Shown here: piece by piece, positions 41,407-53,109 of the stretch
Numbering within the stretch: position 1 is the first letter of the stretch
Layout: each line of letters starts with the position of its first letter
Notes under the pieces: generated by a model
Database searches by the model: none
Told to the model about the DNA's origin: nothing
What the model saw: the letters and a program-made list of their open reading frames with translations, nothing else
Program-made: the position numbers and the translations under genes
DNA from: Coenobita brevimanus
Lineage: Eukaryota; Arthropoda; Malacostraca; Decapoda; Coenobitidae
NCBI GenBank assembly: GCA_032717465.1
Contig: CM064748.1
Location: forward strand, 8,260,892-8,324,891
Length of the DNA: 64,000 bases
Direction: 5' to 3'

Positions 41407-41640
41407 TATTTATCGCAAGGAAAGGGATGGCGAATAAAAGAATGACTAGAAGAGTGCACATGAGTTAGCTGGAAGGGTAGAGGGGGAGGGGGAGACCGAT
41501 GATGAGATGGAGGGAAAGAGAAGAAACATATGACTGGGATACTTGAGCTAAATGGTAGGGGACAGTACATCATGAAGGCGATTTGCTTGTGGTCACCCCT
41601 TACGGGATTAAGGCGTCTGGCTATAGATAAACAGATATAG
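41407..41640 (+). mobile_element. LINE-B old-subfamily fragment, internally deleted
   Basis: 'gcgaataaaagaatgactag', the GRGRPMMRW-like block, 'ggtcaccccttacgggatta' and 'ggcgtctggctatagat'. The right arm shows that about 1.2 kb upstream of it has been lost here. Confidence 0.8.
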
Positions 41641-41887
41641 ATAGAAAGGTAGGTGATGATGATAATATGATGATGATGATGATGATGATGAGGAGGAGGA
41701 GGAGGAGGAGAATGGTAATGAGAATGAGAATGACGGAGTAAATAATGATGATGATGATATTGATGATGATTTTTGTCGGCAGGTGGAAGGACGAAACAGC
41801 AGGAACTCTACCATCGGTCCAAGCATCCACGATTCCACATCCACCCATCCGTCCATCCATCCATCCATCTCGCTTGATGTCAACCCT

Positions 41888-44170
41888 CTCGCACGCGATA
41901 AGTTTCAGTAAGTCTTCTGGCTCACGATTTTATACGACCAAGCCGCCCGGCCGGGGAGCGCGCGCGCGGCAAATTTGAGCGAATGAAACACATTCTTGCC
42001 TTATTTTCGCCACCCAAAAATCCATGTATTCCCATGAAACCTTTCTCAAGGTAGGCATCGATGTTTGTTCTATCTGATAAACAGGACCAAAACACAGGAA
42101 AACACCAGCAAAAAAAGTTATTAGCCCTGGAAGCATGGTCGAGTAAACTGTTTTCACTTCCCAACATCGTCGTTTGAATGTTTTCCATCATACAGGAAAA
42201 TGATCTAATAAGTTTTTATAGAGAATTTCATCAGCTTTCTAACGAAACAAATCCGGTTGAGATATGATGTATACTTTTCGAGAAAATGGCCAAAAACTGA
42301 AAGCTATTTTCGGAAAAAATTCACTGACCTCTGATAGCTAAATTTGCCCAGACACCTTATGTTTTTATTACATAGTAATATGCCCAAATTCACCAGCTTT
42401 CCCCATCTCAAAGAAGAACCCCATACGCCACATAGTTCTCGAGTAAATCGAAAGTACTAGGCACTCCGTCCGTGATTGACTTTCGTGATGCGCGCACAGC
42501 GTACGCAATGTTCCCGCCTACGTAACAACGAATTCTTATCATAAATATTACATAGTTATGTATTGTACATACGTAGAATTTACTGCTCTTTATCATGGTT
42601 CAAACGTGAAATCGATACGTCCAAAAGTTTTCGAGTAATTGGCCGACAAAGTGAGAGTATTACTACGAGCGTTAATCAATGGTAACAGCCGCGAAGAGAC
42701 ACTCATTTCCACCGCCTTTTCTCGCACAAAACGTAACATAATGCTTACATTTTGGTATTGATCATACGTAGAATTTAGTGGTATAGATCATGGTTGTTAC
42801 AGAAAATCGATAAGTCTAATAGTTTTCGAGTAATTGGCCGACAAAGTGAGGTTAGTACTCCGAGCGAATGTCACTGATAACAAACGCGAGGAAAAAAAAC
42901 ATTTCCCTCGCCTTTTACCCCCCAAAACGCTACCAAAGGCTTACATTCTGGTATTGATTATATGTAGAATTTAGTGGTATTGATGATGGTTGTAACAGAA
43001 AATCGATAAGTCTAATAGTTTTCGAGTAACTGGCCGACAAAGTGAGGTTATTACTCCGAGCGAATGTCACTGATAACAAACGCGAGGAAAAAAAACATTT
43101 CCCTCGCCTTTTACCCCCCAAAACACTACCAAAGGCTTACATTCTGGTATTGATCTTACGTAGAATTTAGTGATATTGATGATGGTTGTAACAGGAAATC
43201 GATAAGTCTAATAGTTTTCGAGTAACTGGCCGACAAAATGATGTTATTACTCCGAGCGCTTGTCACACAACAACCGCTAGGAACAAAAACATTTCTCTCG
43301 CCTTTTACCCCCCAAAACGCTACCAAAGGCTTACATTCTGGTATTGATCTTACGTAGAATTTAGTGGTATTGATGATGGTTGTAATAGGAAATCGATAAG
43401 TCTAATAGTTTTCGAGTAATAGGCCGACAAAGTGAGGTTACTCTTCCGATCGCTACCAACTTTTACACACACAGTTTTTTCCTTGCACACCTGCCTGAAG
43501 ACTATGCTACCAACTTTTTCCCCCCCTATCTGTACAGACTGTTACATCTTCCATGGATGTTTTCCTATTGTTATAACCTACTACACATAAACATAACTCT
43601 TCTATAGTTACTGCTGTGGAGATTTACTTTCTTTCATATGTGTAATCTGTAGGAGAAAATGGTTATTTGTCTGAAAGTTGGAGAGGTAATGGTAATAGAT
43701 TATTATATATATATCAACAAAATATGTAGAACTCACTTCCTCCAGGGGTGTTGTCCAGTTAGACCAGGGATTTGAAGATGAGGAGTTATGTAGTGTGTGT
43801 GTGAGTCAGCTTCTCCCTGAGAGTATGAGGCAACGCTATTTTTAGCACACACCACACTCGTTCACGGAAACTCGCAGCTTGTTTGACGTATATCTCATAC
43901 AATTCCATACGCATTTACACTATGAGAATCACAATAATTCCAGCCCTAAAACACCGGTAATTCTCCCCTCCCGACTTCAGGTTTGCCCCTTCACAACACT
44001 CTGTTTCATGCCGTACGTAACGCTTGCTGGCTCCATAATTTCACCAAGCCATCCACAGTATCTTTCACACAATATATATTTATGCCTTGGCTTCATTTAT
44101 ATACGTATTTCCACTCATGCCATACGGCCTATGGGGGGCCGAGTGGCGAAACCCCGCTACACTGACCATG
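41888..44170. repeat. 2.3-kb block present only in the left arm, with 195-bp tandem repeats
   Basis: In the right arm, the flanks 'ctcgcttgatgt' and 'gtctatttaact' are only about 11 bp apart. Inside, 'ttttcgagtaattggccgac' or variants recur at about 42276, 42432, 42630, 42821, 43020, 43217 and 43409. The period is about 195 bp and the last three units are the most alike. No coding motif; no target-site duplication seen. Confidence 0.75.
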
Positions 44171-44954
44171 CGTCTATTTAACTTTAGTATCAATTGCTTC
44201 TTCATAAGCTTTCCAGCTGTCTGAACAGATCAGCAGTAGTTTTAAAAACTAAAATAACTCGGTTCTGGTGCTCAGTTTGGTACGTTTATTTTCCTTTTAT
44301 CAGAACTGGCGCGGCAAATTTTGAGAAAAGTCCCTCAAGTAACTCCTATTATTTTCTTTACTAGGTTTCTAATGATGTCCATAGATCTGTTGTGGCTTTA
44401 ATAGTTTTCTAGACAACACAGTCTTGGCGCATTTCTCTGCCAACCTATTATACCATGTCATATAGTGTTCTCGATCGCTTGCTCTCTACGCTCGCTCGGT
44501 TGAACAATAAATCACTGAAGGAAAGGTGATATAAAGCCCCCTAAGCCGCCGTAGTATTACACCCTCGGTATGCAGTTCGTTCCCTGTGGCCTTGTACCTT
44601 TGTGTACCCGAAGCGCTTACAAAATAACTTGAAATAATTTTCCTTTCGTAACTATACTCGTTTCACTTTAACTTGGCCTGAGTTGTTGTTGTTGTTCTTG
44701 TTGCATCTTAGGCTCCTCTGGATGTGAACCCTGTGTTATATTGAAGGATTGTCTGTGTTGTGGTGGTGTGGTGCAGGAAGTGAGTGGGTGTGCTGTGGTG
44801 TGGGGGTGCCACTTTGCAGTATGAGCACAGGGGATTGTATATGTGTTATATTTTGTGTTAGTATTGTAGCAGGGAAGGTTGGTGTGCTCGTGTCTCTGGG
44901 TTCGGTAGTGTCTGAAGGGTGTATGGCTGGTGGTGGCACATGAAGGATGCTGTT

Positions 44955-45170
44955 TGGAAGAAAGTTTTGGCTGGCTGGGGTGTCTGCGTGTTTATGTATG
45001 TGTTTGGTATAGAAAGTTTTGGCTGGCTGGGGTGTCTGTGTGTTTATGTATGTGTTTGGTATAGAAAGTTTTGGCTGGCTGGGGTGTCTGTGTGTTTATG
45101 TATGTGTTTGGCAGAAAGTTTTGGCTGACTGGGGTGTTTGTGAGTTTATGTATGTGTCTGGGAAGTGTAG
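44955..45170 (+). repeat. 52-bp tandem repeat, 4 copies
   Basis: Unit begins 'gaaagttttggctggctggg'. The right arm has six copies (60000-60300). Confidence 0.9.
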
Positions 45171-45494
45171 AGTCGGGTGGAGGAGGGGATATGTTGCAAA
45201 GATACTCTGTGTAGTGTTGGGCGGTTGTTCGATTTTGTTTGTGGAGAGGATGATGCAACATAAGGTTACAAAGGTGGGACGGATCTTGAGCTGAAGTGAT
45301 GAACTGTGTGCCTCTCATATTCACTTGGTCTCTGACTGAAATTAGTTATGTTTCTTGGTGTAGGCTGTCAGTACTTGTGGTCTTAGTGTCTTCTGCTATC
45401 AAGGTATTGTTTTCTGTTCTTTAAAGTTCCTTCGTGTTTGTGTTGGATATGATTACGGCTCAGCTTGTGCGGCAGTAATTCACGGTTGTTTTAA

Positions 45495-45662
45495 TGTATT
45501 ACTTATAAGTGGAGGATGGAGTTGGGATGTATATGAGAGAGGGTGTGAATTAGGGGGAGTGATGCATAATGACGGGGGACAGGGTGGCATAGAGGCGACT
45601 TGTTTGTGGCCACCTCTTACGGGATTAAGTCGTCTGGCTATAGATAGATGGATAGACAGATA
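45495..45662 (+). mobile_element. LINE-B tail fragment (left-arm copy)
   Basis: 'gtggccacctcttacgggat' and 'gtcgtctggctatagatag'. Counterpart at 59490-59645. Confidence 0.75.
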
Positions 45663-46499
45663 GCTTATAGTTTCCATACGGTTTGCCGAGTAGTAGCGAT
45701 AGTTATCACTAGAATATGATGGTAGTCACGAATGAGTGCCGTGGAAAGGATGTTGGGCTGTAGTATTGGCTGTTTCTGCTACTGATCTGCGTGACATTCT
45801 CATATGCTTTAAATGAAACTCTGTGTCAAGTTAAAGTGAAAGGCGTGTATGTTTGTGTAGGAGGAACGAGAGACAAGGAGGTATTCTGTGGCCTGTTTTC
45901 TTTGTGCTTCCTACAAGACACAGTAATAGTTATGACGGGGCATTTTTGTGGGTCAGCACACACTTACGGCCTCTCATTATACAAGGTGGTCCATATATTA
46001 CGCCACCCAGTTCTTGTGTGTTGCGGGCACGGCTCAGTGAACATTACCAGTGTCTACCCTGCATCATTATCTACTTCCCACAACCCTCTTCAGGCTTAGC
46101 TTTATAATATAGGCTTTAATTTAGGTCCACTGATTGCATGGTGGAGAATTCCCATAACCTTTTTTATGCTTAGCTGTATATCATTGTATTGTATAATCTT
46201 TTATGTCCACTGATCACACAGCTGAGCAGTAATTTGGTGAAGCGATCAGAATGTCTTAGCTCATCACAAAAGCCGTCCCCACAACACACAAGACTGCAGA
46301 GCGCAATATACTTATCACCTATATTAAGTCAAAGCCACAGTTAAAAAGGTAATGAAACAAGACAGAAAATTTAAGTTTTCATTATTAATACTTCAGTACA
46401 AAATACATTAACAGAGACAGCAATATAAAATATGCATTCAAAAGTAGCATTTGTCCACAGAACATCCTGGACTTGCAAGGCAGATCACACCATCACCAC

Positions 46500-46625
46500 C
46501 AGGCTTCTCTCGGCAGGTCAGGGCAGATCACCAGCAGCAGCAGCAAGTCATCTCACGGCTGGGGAAGACACGACACCCTGCCGCCGCCGCCGCCGCCACC
46601 ACCACCACCACCACCACCACCAGGC
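46500..46625. repeat. CAG/CCG/CCA trinucleotide-rich block
   Basis: Runs of cagcag, gccgcc and accacc. The right arm counterpart (58490-58610) has different run lengths. Confidence 0.8.
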
Positions 46626-46805
46626 ATCTCAGAGTAGGGGAAGACACCACACCACCGTCAGGCTTCTCACGGCAGGGCAGACCAAACTTCAGCAGGGTAT
46701 GACCAGTGTGGCAAGGAAGCAGCAACAAGGCAGCAGACTCCAGCACGACCTGTGGACCAGATGTGTATTAGTTCAAATCAGTGTTAGCTTTAGTTATTTA
46801 ATCTT

Positions 46806-48780
46806 CTATCTATCTCTATCTATTGCCAGACGCCTCAATCCCGTTTGGGGTGGCCACAAACAAATCGCCTCCAAGTCGCCCTGTCCCCCGCCATTTCACT
46901 GCCCTGCTCCCAACTCACCCCCCTCTCTCATATACCTCTCCACCCCATCCCTCCATCTCATCCTCGGCCTCCCCCTCCCTCTTTCCCCTCCACCTCACTC
47001 ACATACACTCTCTTCGTCAGTCTTTCACCCTCCATCCTCTCCACATGGCCAAACCACCTCAGTGTGTTCTCCTAACGCTTCCTATCACATCCACATCCAC
47101 ACCACAACGCTCCTTTATATCCTCATTCGTCAGCCTGTCTCTCCATGTGACTCCACAGGCTCCTCTTAAATAACTCATTTCCACTGCTCTCACTCTTGAC
47201 TTGTGTCCTTCCAACAACGTCCAAGCTTCACTTCCATACGTTAGAGTTGGTATCACAATACTGTCATGTAGTAACTTTTTCACCTCCATGCTCACTTCCC
47301 TGTTTCTTATCACTGCTTTCAAAGAACCAGCAACCTTTCTTCCCTGCTGTACACTTTCAAGCACTTCACCCTCCAAACCTCCATCCTTACTCATCACACT
47401 ACCCAAGTACTTAAACGTACTCACATTTTCCAATTCCTCACCATCGAACCTCGCTGTACATTCACTGACTTCACCTCTCTCAAAGACCATCACTTTACTC
47501 TTCCCTACATTCACCTTTAGATTCCGTTTCTTGCACACTCTCCCAAACTCGTCCACCAAGCCTTGCAGCTCCCCTTCGTGTTCACTCAACAACACAGTAT
47601 CATCTGCAAACAACAGTACAGGGAGTTTCCAAACACTATCCTCTCTCACCAGGGCCACTCCAACATCCACTACCCTACCTTGTACCTCTTTTATTACCCC
47701 ATCCATGTACAGATTGAACAACCATGGAGACATGACACATCCCTGTTTCAAACCAACTTTCAAAGAGAAAAATTCACTTAGTTCACCATCCACACGCACT
47801 GCAGCCTTTGCACCATCGTACATGGTCTTCACAGCATTCAACAACTTCCCATCTACTCCATATATTCTTAACACTTTCCACAATCCTTGTCTATCCACCC
47901 TGTCATATGCTTTCTCCAAATCCATGAAAGCCGCATACAACTTCTTTCCCTTCTCTAGAAACTTTTCCACTAAAGATCTAAGAATGAATATCTGATCTAC
48001 ACAACCTCTTCCCTTCCTAAAGCCTCCCTGTTCTTCTCCAACTAATTTCTCTGTTCTTTCTCTAACTCTGTCAATAAGTATCATACCATACACTTTTCCT
48101 ATTATACTAAGAAGACATATGCCCCTATGATTACCACACACTTCTTTTTCCCCTTTTCCTTTGTACAAGGGAATAATTATACCTGACTTCCAATCCTCCG
48201 GGACTCTACCTTCCTCCCAGGCCAATCTGCACATCTTCCACATCCATTCTACTACTATCTCTCCCCCATGCTTCAGCATTTCACCACACACTCCATCAAT
48301 TCCTGGGGCTTTCCCAGATTTAACTTTCTTCATTGCTTCCACAACTTCTACCCTACTGATTTCTTCCTGTCTTCTCACCTCCCTCCTTCTCCCAGCCATT
48401 CCCCAGCCACTTATACTCGCATTACTTCCATCCTCTACGTTCAACAATTCCTTAAAGTGTTCTCTCCATCTGCTCACTTTTTCTCCCTTCTCCACTAGTA
48501 ATCTACCATTTTTATCTTTCACTCCCCTGCTAACTTCACTTCCACCCTGTCTTACTCTTTTCACCTCTCTCCAGAACATTTTCTTACAGTCCCTCCACTT
48601 TACACTCAAATTCCTTCCAAATTCCTCATCCACTCTCTTCTTACTCTCTCTTACTAATCTTTTCACCTCTCTCTTCCTTTCTACATATAACTTCCTCTTC
48701 CACCTCTCAACTTCTTCCACGCCCCTATTTCTCATCCATTCATTGTATGCTTTCTTCCCAGATGACGATGTAGGGAATTG
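46806..48780 (-). mobile_element. LINE-B, longest copy (RT to 3' tail)
   Basis: The - strand ORF 47059-48735 (558 codons) covers the RTE-like linker and RT: SGKAPGIDGVCGEM, EDWKSGIIIPLYKGKG, NHRGICLLS (fingers), AFMDLEKAYDRVDR (motif A), VGLKQGCVMSPWLFNLYMDG (motif B), LLFADDTVLL (motif C, catalytic FADD), LKVNVGKSKVMVF and FKYLGS, then LTYGSEAWTL and RDRLTNEDIKERCGVDVDVI. A one-base loss at about 47063 shifts the frame. The last block (LRWFGHVERM...GRGRPRMRWRDGVERY...) follows in another frame to a stop at 46835-46840, then the GATA tail. The endonuclease half is missing beyond 48780. Only a single nucleotide separates it from a continuous RT. Confidence 0.92.
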
Positions 48781-48957
48781 TAGCTTTGGCCAGGCAACTG
48801 AGTTGGTAGGATGTGCTGTGGGTAACCCAGGGATTCAGGTTCAGACAGGCCCAAAATGGGCACAAAACAGGAGGGTTTGGCTCTTCTGTCAGTGTTCAGG
48901 TTTGGAATTGTCATCATTTTGTTCCCTCTCCAAATAATTGCAGCCAAACCTAGATCT

Positions 48958-50345
48958 AGGTATAGCATGGTTAAGGATAGCATAAAATTTCTGAGTGCTA
49001 GTGATATCCATGCTGCTAGATCTTTGGCAACTTCCCTATGCAGTCCCCTATCCCTGAGGTCACACTCTTTGACCTCATCCCAGCTCTTCTTTTGGTCTGC
49101 CGCTCGCAACCCTACCCCCAACGTTTACACATCCCTTTCTGCGCCCAGTTGTCAGCTCCTATCCTTTCCACATGTCCAGACAATCTCAGTCAGCACCTCC
49201 TCATCACAACAACACACTCCAGTCCCATCCTTGCTCTCAACTCTTCAGTCATAAACCTAGCCCCCCAAGGCCTCGCGTTCAAGGACGCACTGCACATCCA
49301 CCCACTCATTGTCATTTCTGTATGTTTAAGCCTGCAAATATCCTCTTCCTTTGCTGCCCAAGTGTCACTACCATACAGTATTGCACTCCTGGCACATGAC
49401 ACATACAGAGGTCCTTAGCACAGAGGGAAAGCTCTCTCAGTGTCAGGAGAGGCAACAGCTCACTGAATTTCTTCCAACAACTCCACTCTAGCCACAGAGC
49501 TAGTTTCAGCCCCACCTCCAGCACATAACATGTCTTCCAAATAACAAAACTCTTCTACATACTCGAGAGACTCACCAACAAGGTCAGTCCTTCCATGCCG
49601 GACAATCTTCACCTGCTCTCCCCAACACACGGCACACATGAAATCAGCGTTATCTTGCAGTCTACCTCTAGTACCACTACATATCTTATGCACTCACTTA
49701 TCACAGACTGCACAAGATGGAATTGCTTTCCACGCCCTTGTGGCAGATCTCACATGGCCACTCTCCCTCTTCTTTGACAGTACTGCCACCAGCCCTATAC
49801 ACCATCACTTTAGTAATATCTGCATTTACTTTGAGCCCTTGTGTTTCATACCATCTCTGCACTTTCCAAATCTTTCCTCCGCCTTCCTTTCATTCTCTGT
49901 AATCAACACCAGATCATTAGCATACATCATCTCCCACGGGAGTCCATTTCTGAAGTCACATGAGAGGGTTTCAAGTACCATGATAAACAACAAGGGGCTC
50001 AAAATTGACCTCTGGTGCACACCAGCATTCTTCGAAAACTTGTCACTCAAATTTCCATTCACACTTACCTGGGTGTGAGCACCCACATAAATGGCCATAA
50101 CCACCCTAACCAGCCACTCCTTGATCCCAAGCTTTCTCATTGCCCACGTCACCACCTCTCTAGGGACTCTGTCAAAGGTCTTCCCCGAATCAACAAAAAC
50201 AAAGTACAATTCCCTTTTCTTTCCTATATATTTTTTCCTGAAACTGTCGAACAATGAATATGGCATCTGTGGTCCCTTTGCCTGACATAAACCCAAACTG
50301 TATCTCATCAATATTCACATTTTCTCTTAACATACCTTCTAGAAT
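48958..50345 (-). mobile_element. LINE-A, RT palm to 3' end
   Basis: The - strand has KTFDRVPREVVTWAMRKLGI, GVHQRSILSPLLFIMV and YANDLVLITENE. This copy has YAND in place of the catalytic YADD, so it is inactive. Then the zinc finger (49640-49790), the EYVEEFCYLEDML and MVVTLGQQRKRIFAGL remnants, and at 48958-49121 the CDLRDRGLHREVAKDLAAW end. Many frameshifts. Confidence 0.85.
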
Positions 50346-50599
50346 TAGGAGAGAGGTTTCATAAGTTGATTGGAAGTCAGGAGACAGCAGGAATATACCA
50401 TTACTGTTGAGGGGGATGAATTTGTGTGTAGGCTATGATATAGGAAGCATATCTCAGAATATGGATGTACAAGGTTAATCATATCTTGTATAGTACTTAC
50501 ACTTTCAGATTTGATAGCTTTTCCTTTTGTAATCTTTACTGAATGATGCAATCAGTTCATGATTACACATTATATAATCTCAGACTTCATCTGTGTCAT

Positions 50600-50800
50600 T
50601 GTAGTTGGCTCACCTTGACAAATTTTAGTCCTTCTGCTGCTTAGTTCCTGTATCTAAGTGGCAGAATAAGACAGTATTATGGTTTTGCATCCTCCCATAG
50701 ATCTTCATTGTGATTTGCATGATAATCTAGTCTTTATCTCTAGAAACAGCTCAGCATTCAAGGTGGAGAGATGCCAGGTTTTTGTCAGTTTAGGGTGGAC
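50600..50800 (+). mobile_element. MITE-T copy
   Basis: 'ttagtccttctgctgcttag', 'tctaagtggcagaataagac', 'agctcagcattcaaggtgga' and 'cagtttagggtggacatgta'. Confidence 0.65.
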
Positions 50801-51109
50801 ATGTAGTCTATATGGTTTGTCTTTATTGCTTTATGTATTCATTATTATTATTATTATTTTTTTTTACTGTGGATCAAATTTAGCGATTCATCTCTTCCGT
50901 TTATAAATCGGTACAACAGATAGGCTTTCATTCTCAGAGTATGACCACTGAGTACTGTACTGTCTTCCTGTGCAGTGTATATTTTGTCATTTGTACTCTC
51001 ATTATAAGTTTCATTAAAGAATTTGTATCATATGTTTAGTTTCTGTGTCACTCAGTGTGTTAAGTTTATGTAATATATGGTTAATCGTTTAAGTCTTGCC
51101 GTTGGATAG

Positions 51110-51285
51110 CAGACGTAAGTTCCAGTTTTTACTTTCTCCCTTTATATAAGTAGCAACTGCTCTATATTCTTTCCATAGCACTTGTTCATGATTAGCATTA
51201 AACTGCAGGCTTAGGTATTCCAAGTAGCTCAGGAAATTTCGAGATATCTCCTCCTAAAGCGACATTAATAGGTACATGACAATTT
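51110..51285 (+). mobile_element. MITE-T partial copy
   Basis: 'agtttttactttctcccttt', 'ctatattctttccatagcac' and 'cttgttcatgattagcatta'. The right end has decayed. Confidence 0.45.
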
Positions 51286-51371
51286 AGTTTAGTCTGTGCA
51301 TGTTGTTCAGTTTCCCATTTTTTGTAACATGTAAAGAAATAAAATACAGAAGAAGTTTTAGCCGCTACTCT

Positions 51372-51475
51372 AATGGGGCCGCGGTAGCATGGTCAGCATG
51401 GTGCTGGCTTCCTGATCAGGAAGACCCGGGTTCAAGTCCCAGTGTGATAGAGGTTTCTTTAAAATGTGGCTGAGG
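51372..51475 (+). repeat. tRNA-derived SINE head (tentative)
   Basis: 'ccgcggtagcatggtcagca' gives a plausible A box and 'cccgggttcaagtcccagtg' a good B box. An anticodon-like stem lies between them, but acceptor arms do not pair, so this is a SINE head and not a tRNA gene. Confidence 0.5.
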
Positions 51476-51519
51476 GAAGTTTGCGTAGCAGGCTTTCCTT
51501 AAAACCACAAGGCCCCATA

Positions 51520-51890
51520 CTTACACTTCAGCTCACACACACCAAGACCCTTACATACACACACACTACTACATACATACATCAAGACGCACACACACAC
51601 ACACACACTACTACGTACATACATCAAGACGCACGCACACACACACTACTACGTACATACACACAAGACACACACACGACACGTACACAGCCACCTTCAC
51701 ACAGACAAGACACGTACACAGCCACCTTCACACAGTAGACACACACACAAAACACGTACACAGCCACCAACACAGTAGACACACACTACACAAGACACAC
51801 ACACTACACAAGACACGTACACAGCGACCTTCACACAGTAGACACACCACACACACACAGAGAGGGTGGGACAGACATACCACAGGCAGA
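51520..51890. repeat. CA-rich minisatellite cluster
   Basis: Repeats of 'actactacatacatacatca' and 'acacgtacacagccaccttc' separated by CA runs. Confidence 0.85.
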
Positions 51891-52049
51891 CAGAGAGGGG
51901 TATATACAAAACACAGGGAGTGAGAGAGGAGGGGGTTTTATTAAAAAGTCCAATTTTGGTATACCTCCTGTGGCAAAATTGATAAGCCCCACCCTTTAAT
52001 ATTTTTTGGATATTTTCATTTAGTGCCCCCCAGGCCCCAGACCCACTCG

Positions 52050-52810
52050 GCTGAACCAAATTGTCTAGGCGTCAGCTGGAACATGATATACTAGAGTTAT
52101 GCCGGTCATGCGGGGGTTAATGGTGAGTGTAGTAACTGTCAGGCTCCTATGACTCACTCAGCCGAACAAAATCGTCTGTCAGCTGGAATGGAATACTAGA
52201 GTTGTCCCAAGCACCAGAGGATTATTAATCTTAACCCCCCGAGTGATGCTCGGGACAAGCATCACTCAGGGGGTTAAGATACTTAACCATCTGTTGCTCG
52301 GGACAACTCTAGTACCCCATTTCAGCTGACTCAGACGATTTTATTCGACTGAGTGAGTCATAGGAGCCTGACAGTGTCAATACTGTATGACCATTAACCC
52401 CTTCACGACCGAATTACACTCTAGCATCATGTTCCAGCTGACGCCAGACAATTTGGGATTAACCAAATTGTCCGTCAGCTGGAACATGATATACCAGAGT
52501 TATGCCGGTCATGCGGGGTTATTGGTGAGTGTAGTAACTGTCAGCTCCTATGACTCACTCAGCCGAAAAAAAAGTCTGTCAGCTGGAATGGAATACTAGA
52601 GTTGTCCCAAGCACTAGAGGGTTAAGGATTCTTAACCCTCTGGTGCTTGGGACAACTCTAGTACCCCATTTCAGCTGACTCAGACGATTTTATTCGACTG
52701 AGTGTGTCATAGGAGCCTGACAGTGTCAATACCGTCACTATGAACCCCCTCACGACCGACATAACTCTAGCATCATGTTCCAGCTGACGCCAGACAATTT
52801 GGTTCAGCCG
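52050..52810. repeat. Two tandem foldback palindromes, about 350-400 bp each
   Basis: In each unit, 'gtcagctggaacatgatata', 'ggctcctatgactcactcag' and 'atactagagttgtccc' on the left are mirrored on the right. The centres are hairpins: 'ccccccgagtgatgctcggg' with its complement near 52240, and 'gggttaaggattcttaaccc' near 52620-52640. No coding capacity. Confidence 0.85.
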
Positions 52811-52844
52811 AGAGAGGATCCTAGGATCCTGAGAGACACTATAA

Positions 52845-53043
52845 CAGCGGTTCCCAACCTGGGAGCCATGGCCCCCAAGGGGGCCATGGGACATTGACTG
52901 GGGGGCCATGGGCCTTATTGGTAATATAAGATATTATAAGTTATTTGGTCAGGGTAAATATACGATCTGAGTTATATAGGGGCCATGGAGCTTCTCATAA
53001 TTTTCTCGGGGGGCCACAGGACCAAAAAGGTTGGGAACCACTG
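52845..53043. mobile_element. hAT-type MITE, 199 bp, 8-bp TSD
   Basis: Termini CAGCGGTTCCCAACCT and AGGTTGGGAACCACTG are inverted repeats of the classic hAT type. Flanks cactataa/tactataa match in 7 of 8 bases. An internal ggggccatgg motif occurs four times. Confidence 0.9.
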
Positions 53044-53109
53044 TACTATAACATCACAAACAAAATACAAAATGCCTTCCCTCCATCTTGAACGTACTAT
53101 AATTCATTT

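Larger units (their letters stand above)
40888..47766 (+). repeat. Left arm of large inverted duplication
   Basis: The whole interval reappears reverse-complemented from 57350 to the window end. Markers in order: GAT array, GT array, LINE-B fragment, 'tccatccatctcgcttgatg', 'agctttccagctgtctgaac', a 52-bp tandem array, LINE-B tail, MITE-T fragment, a CCG/CCA-rich block, and the 3' half of LINE-B. The inner breakpoint lies inside the LINE-B RT. Confidence 0.95.

Noticed and set aside
41783..41925. Possible exon after 'tttttgtcggcag', present in both arms
   Set aside because: The frame runs into CCAT repeats and has no donor or recognisable domain.
51372..51475. A functional tRNA gene
   Set aside because: B box is good, but acceptor and D arms do not pair; more likely a SINE head.
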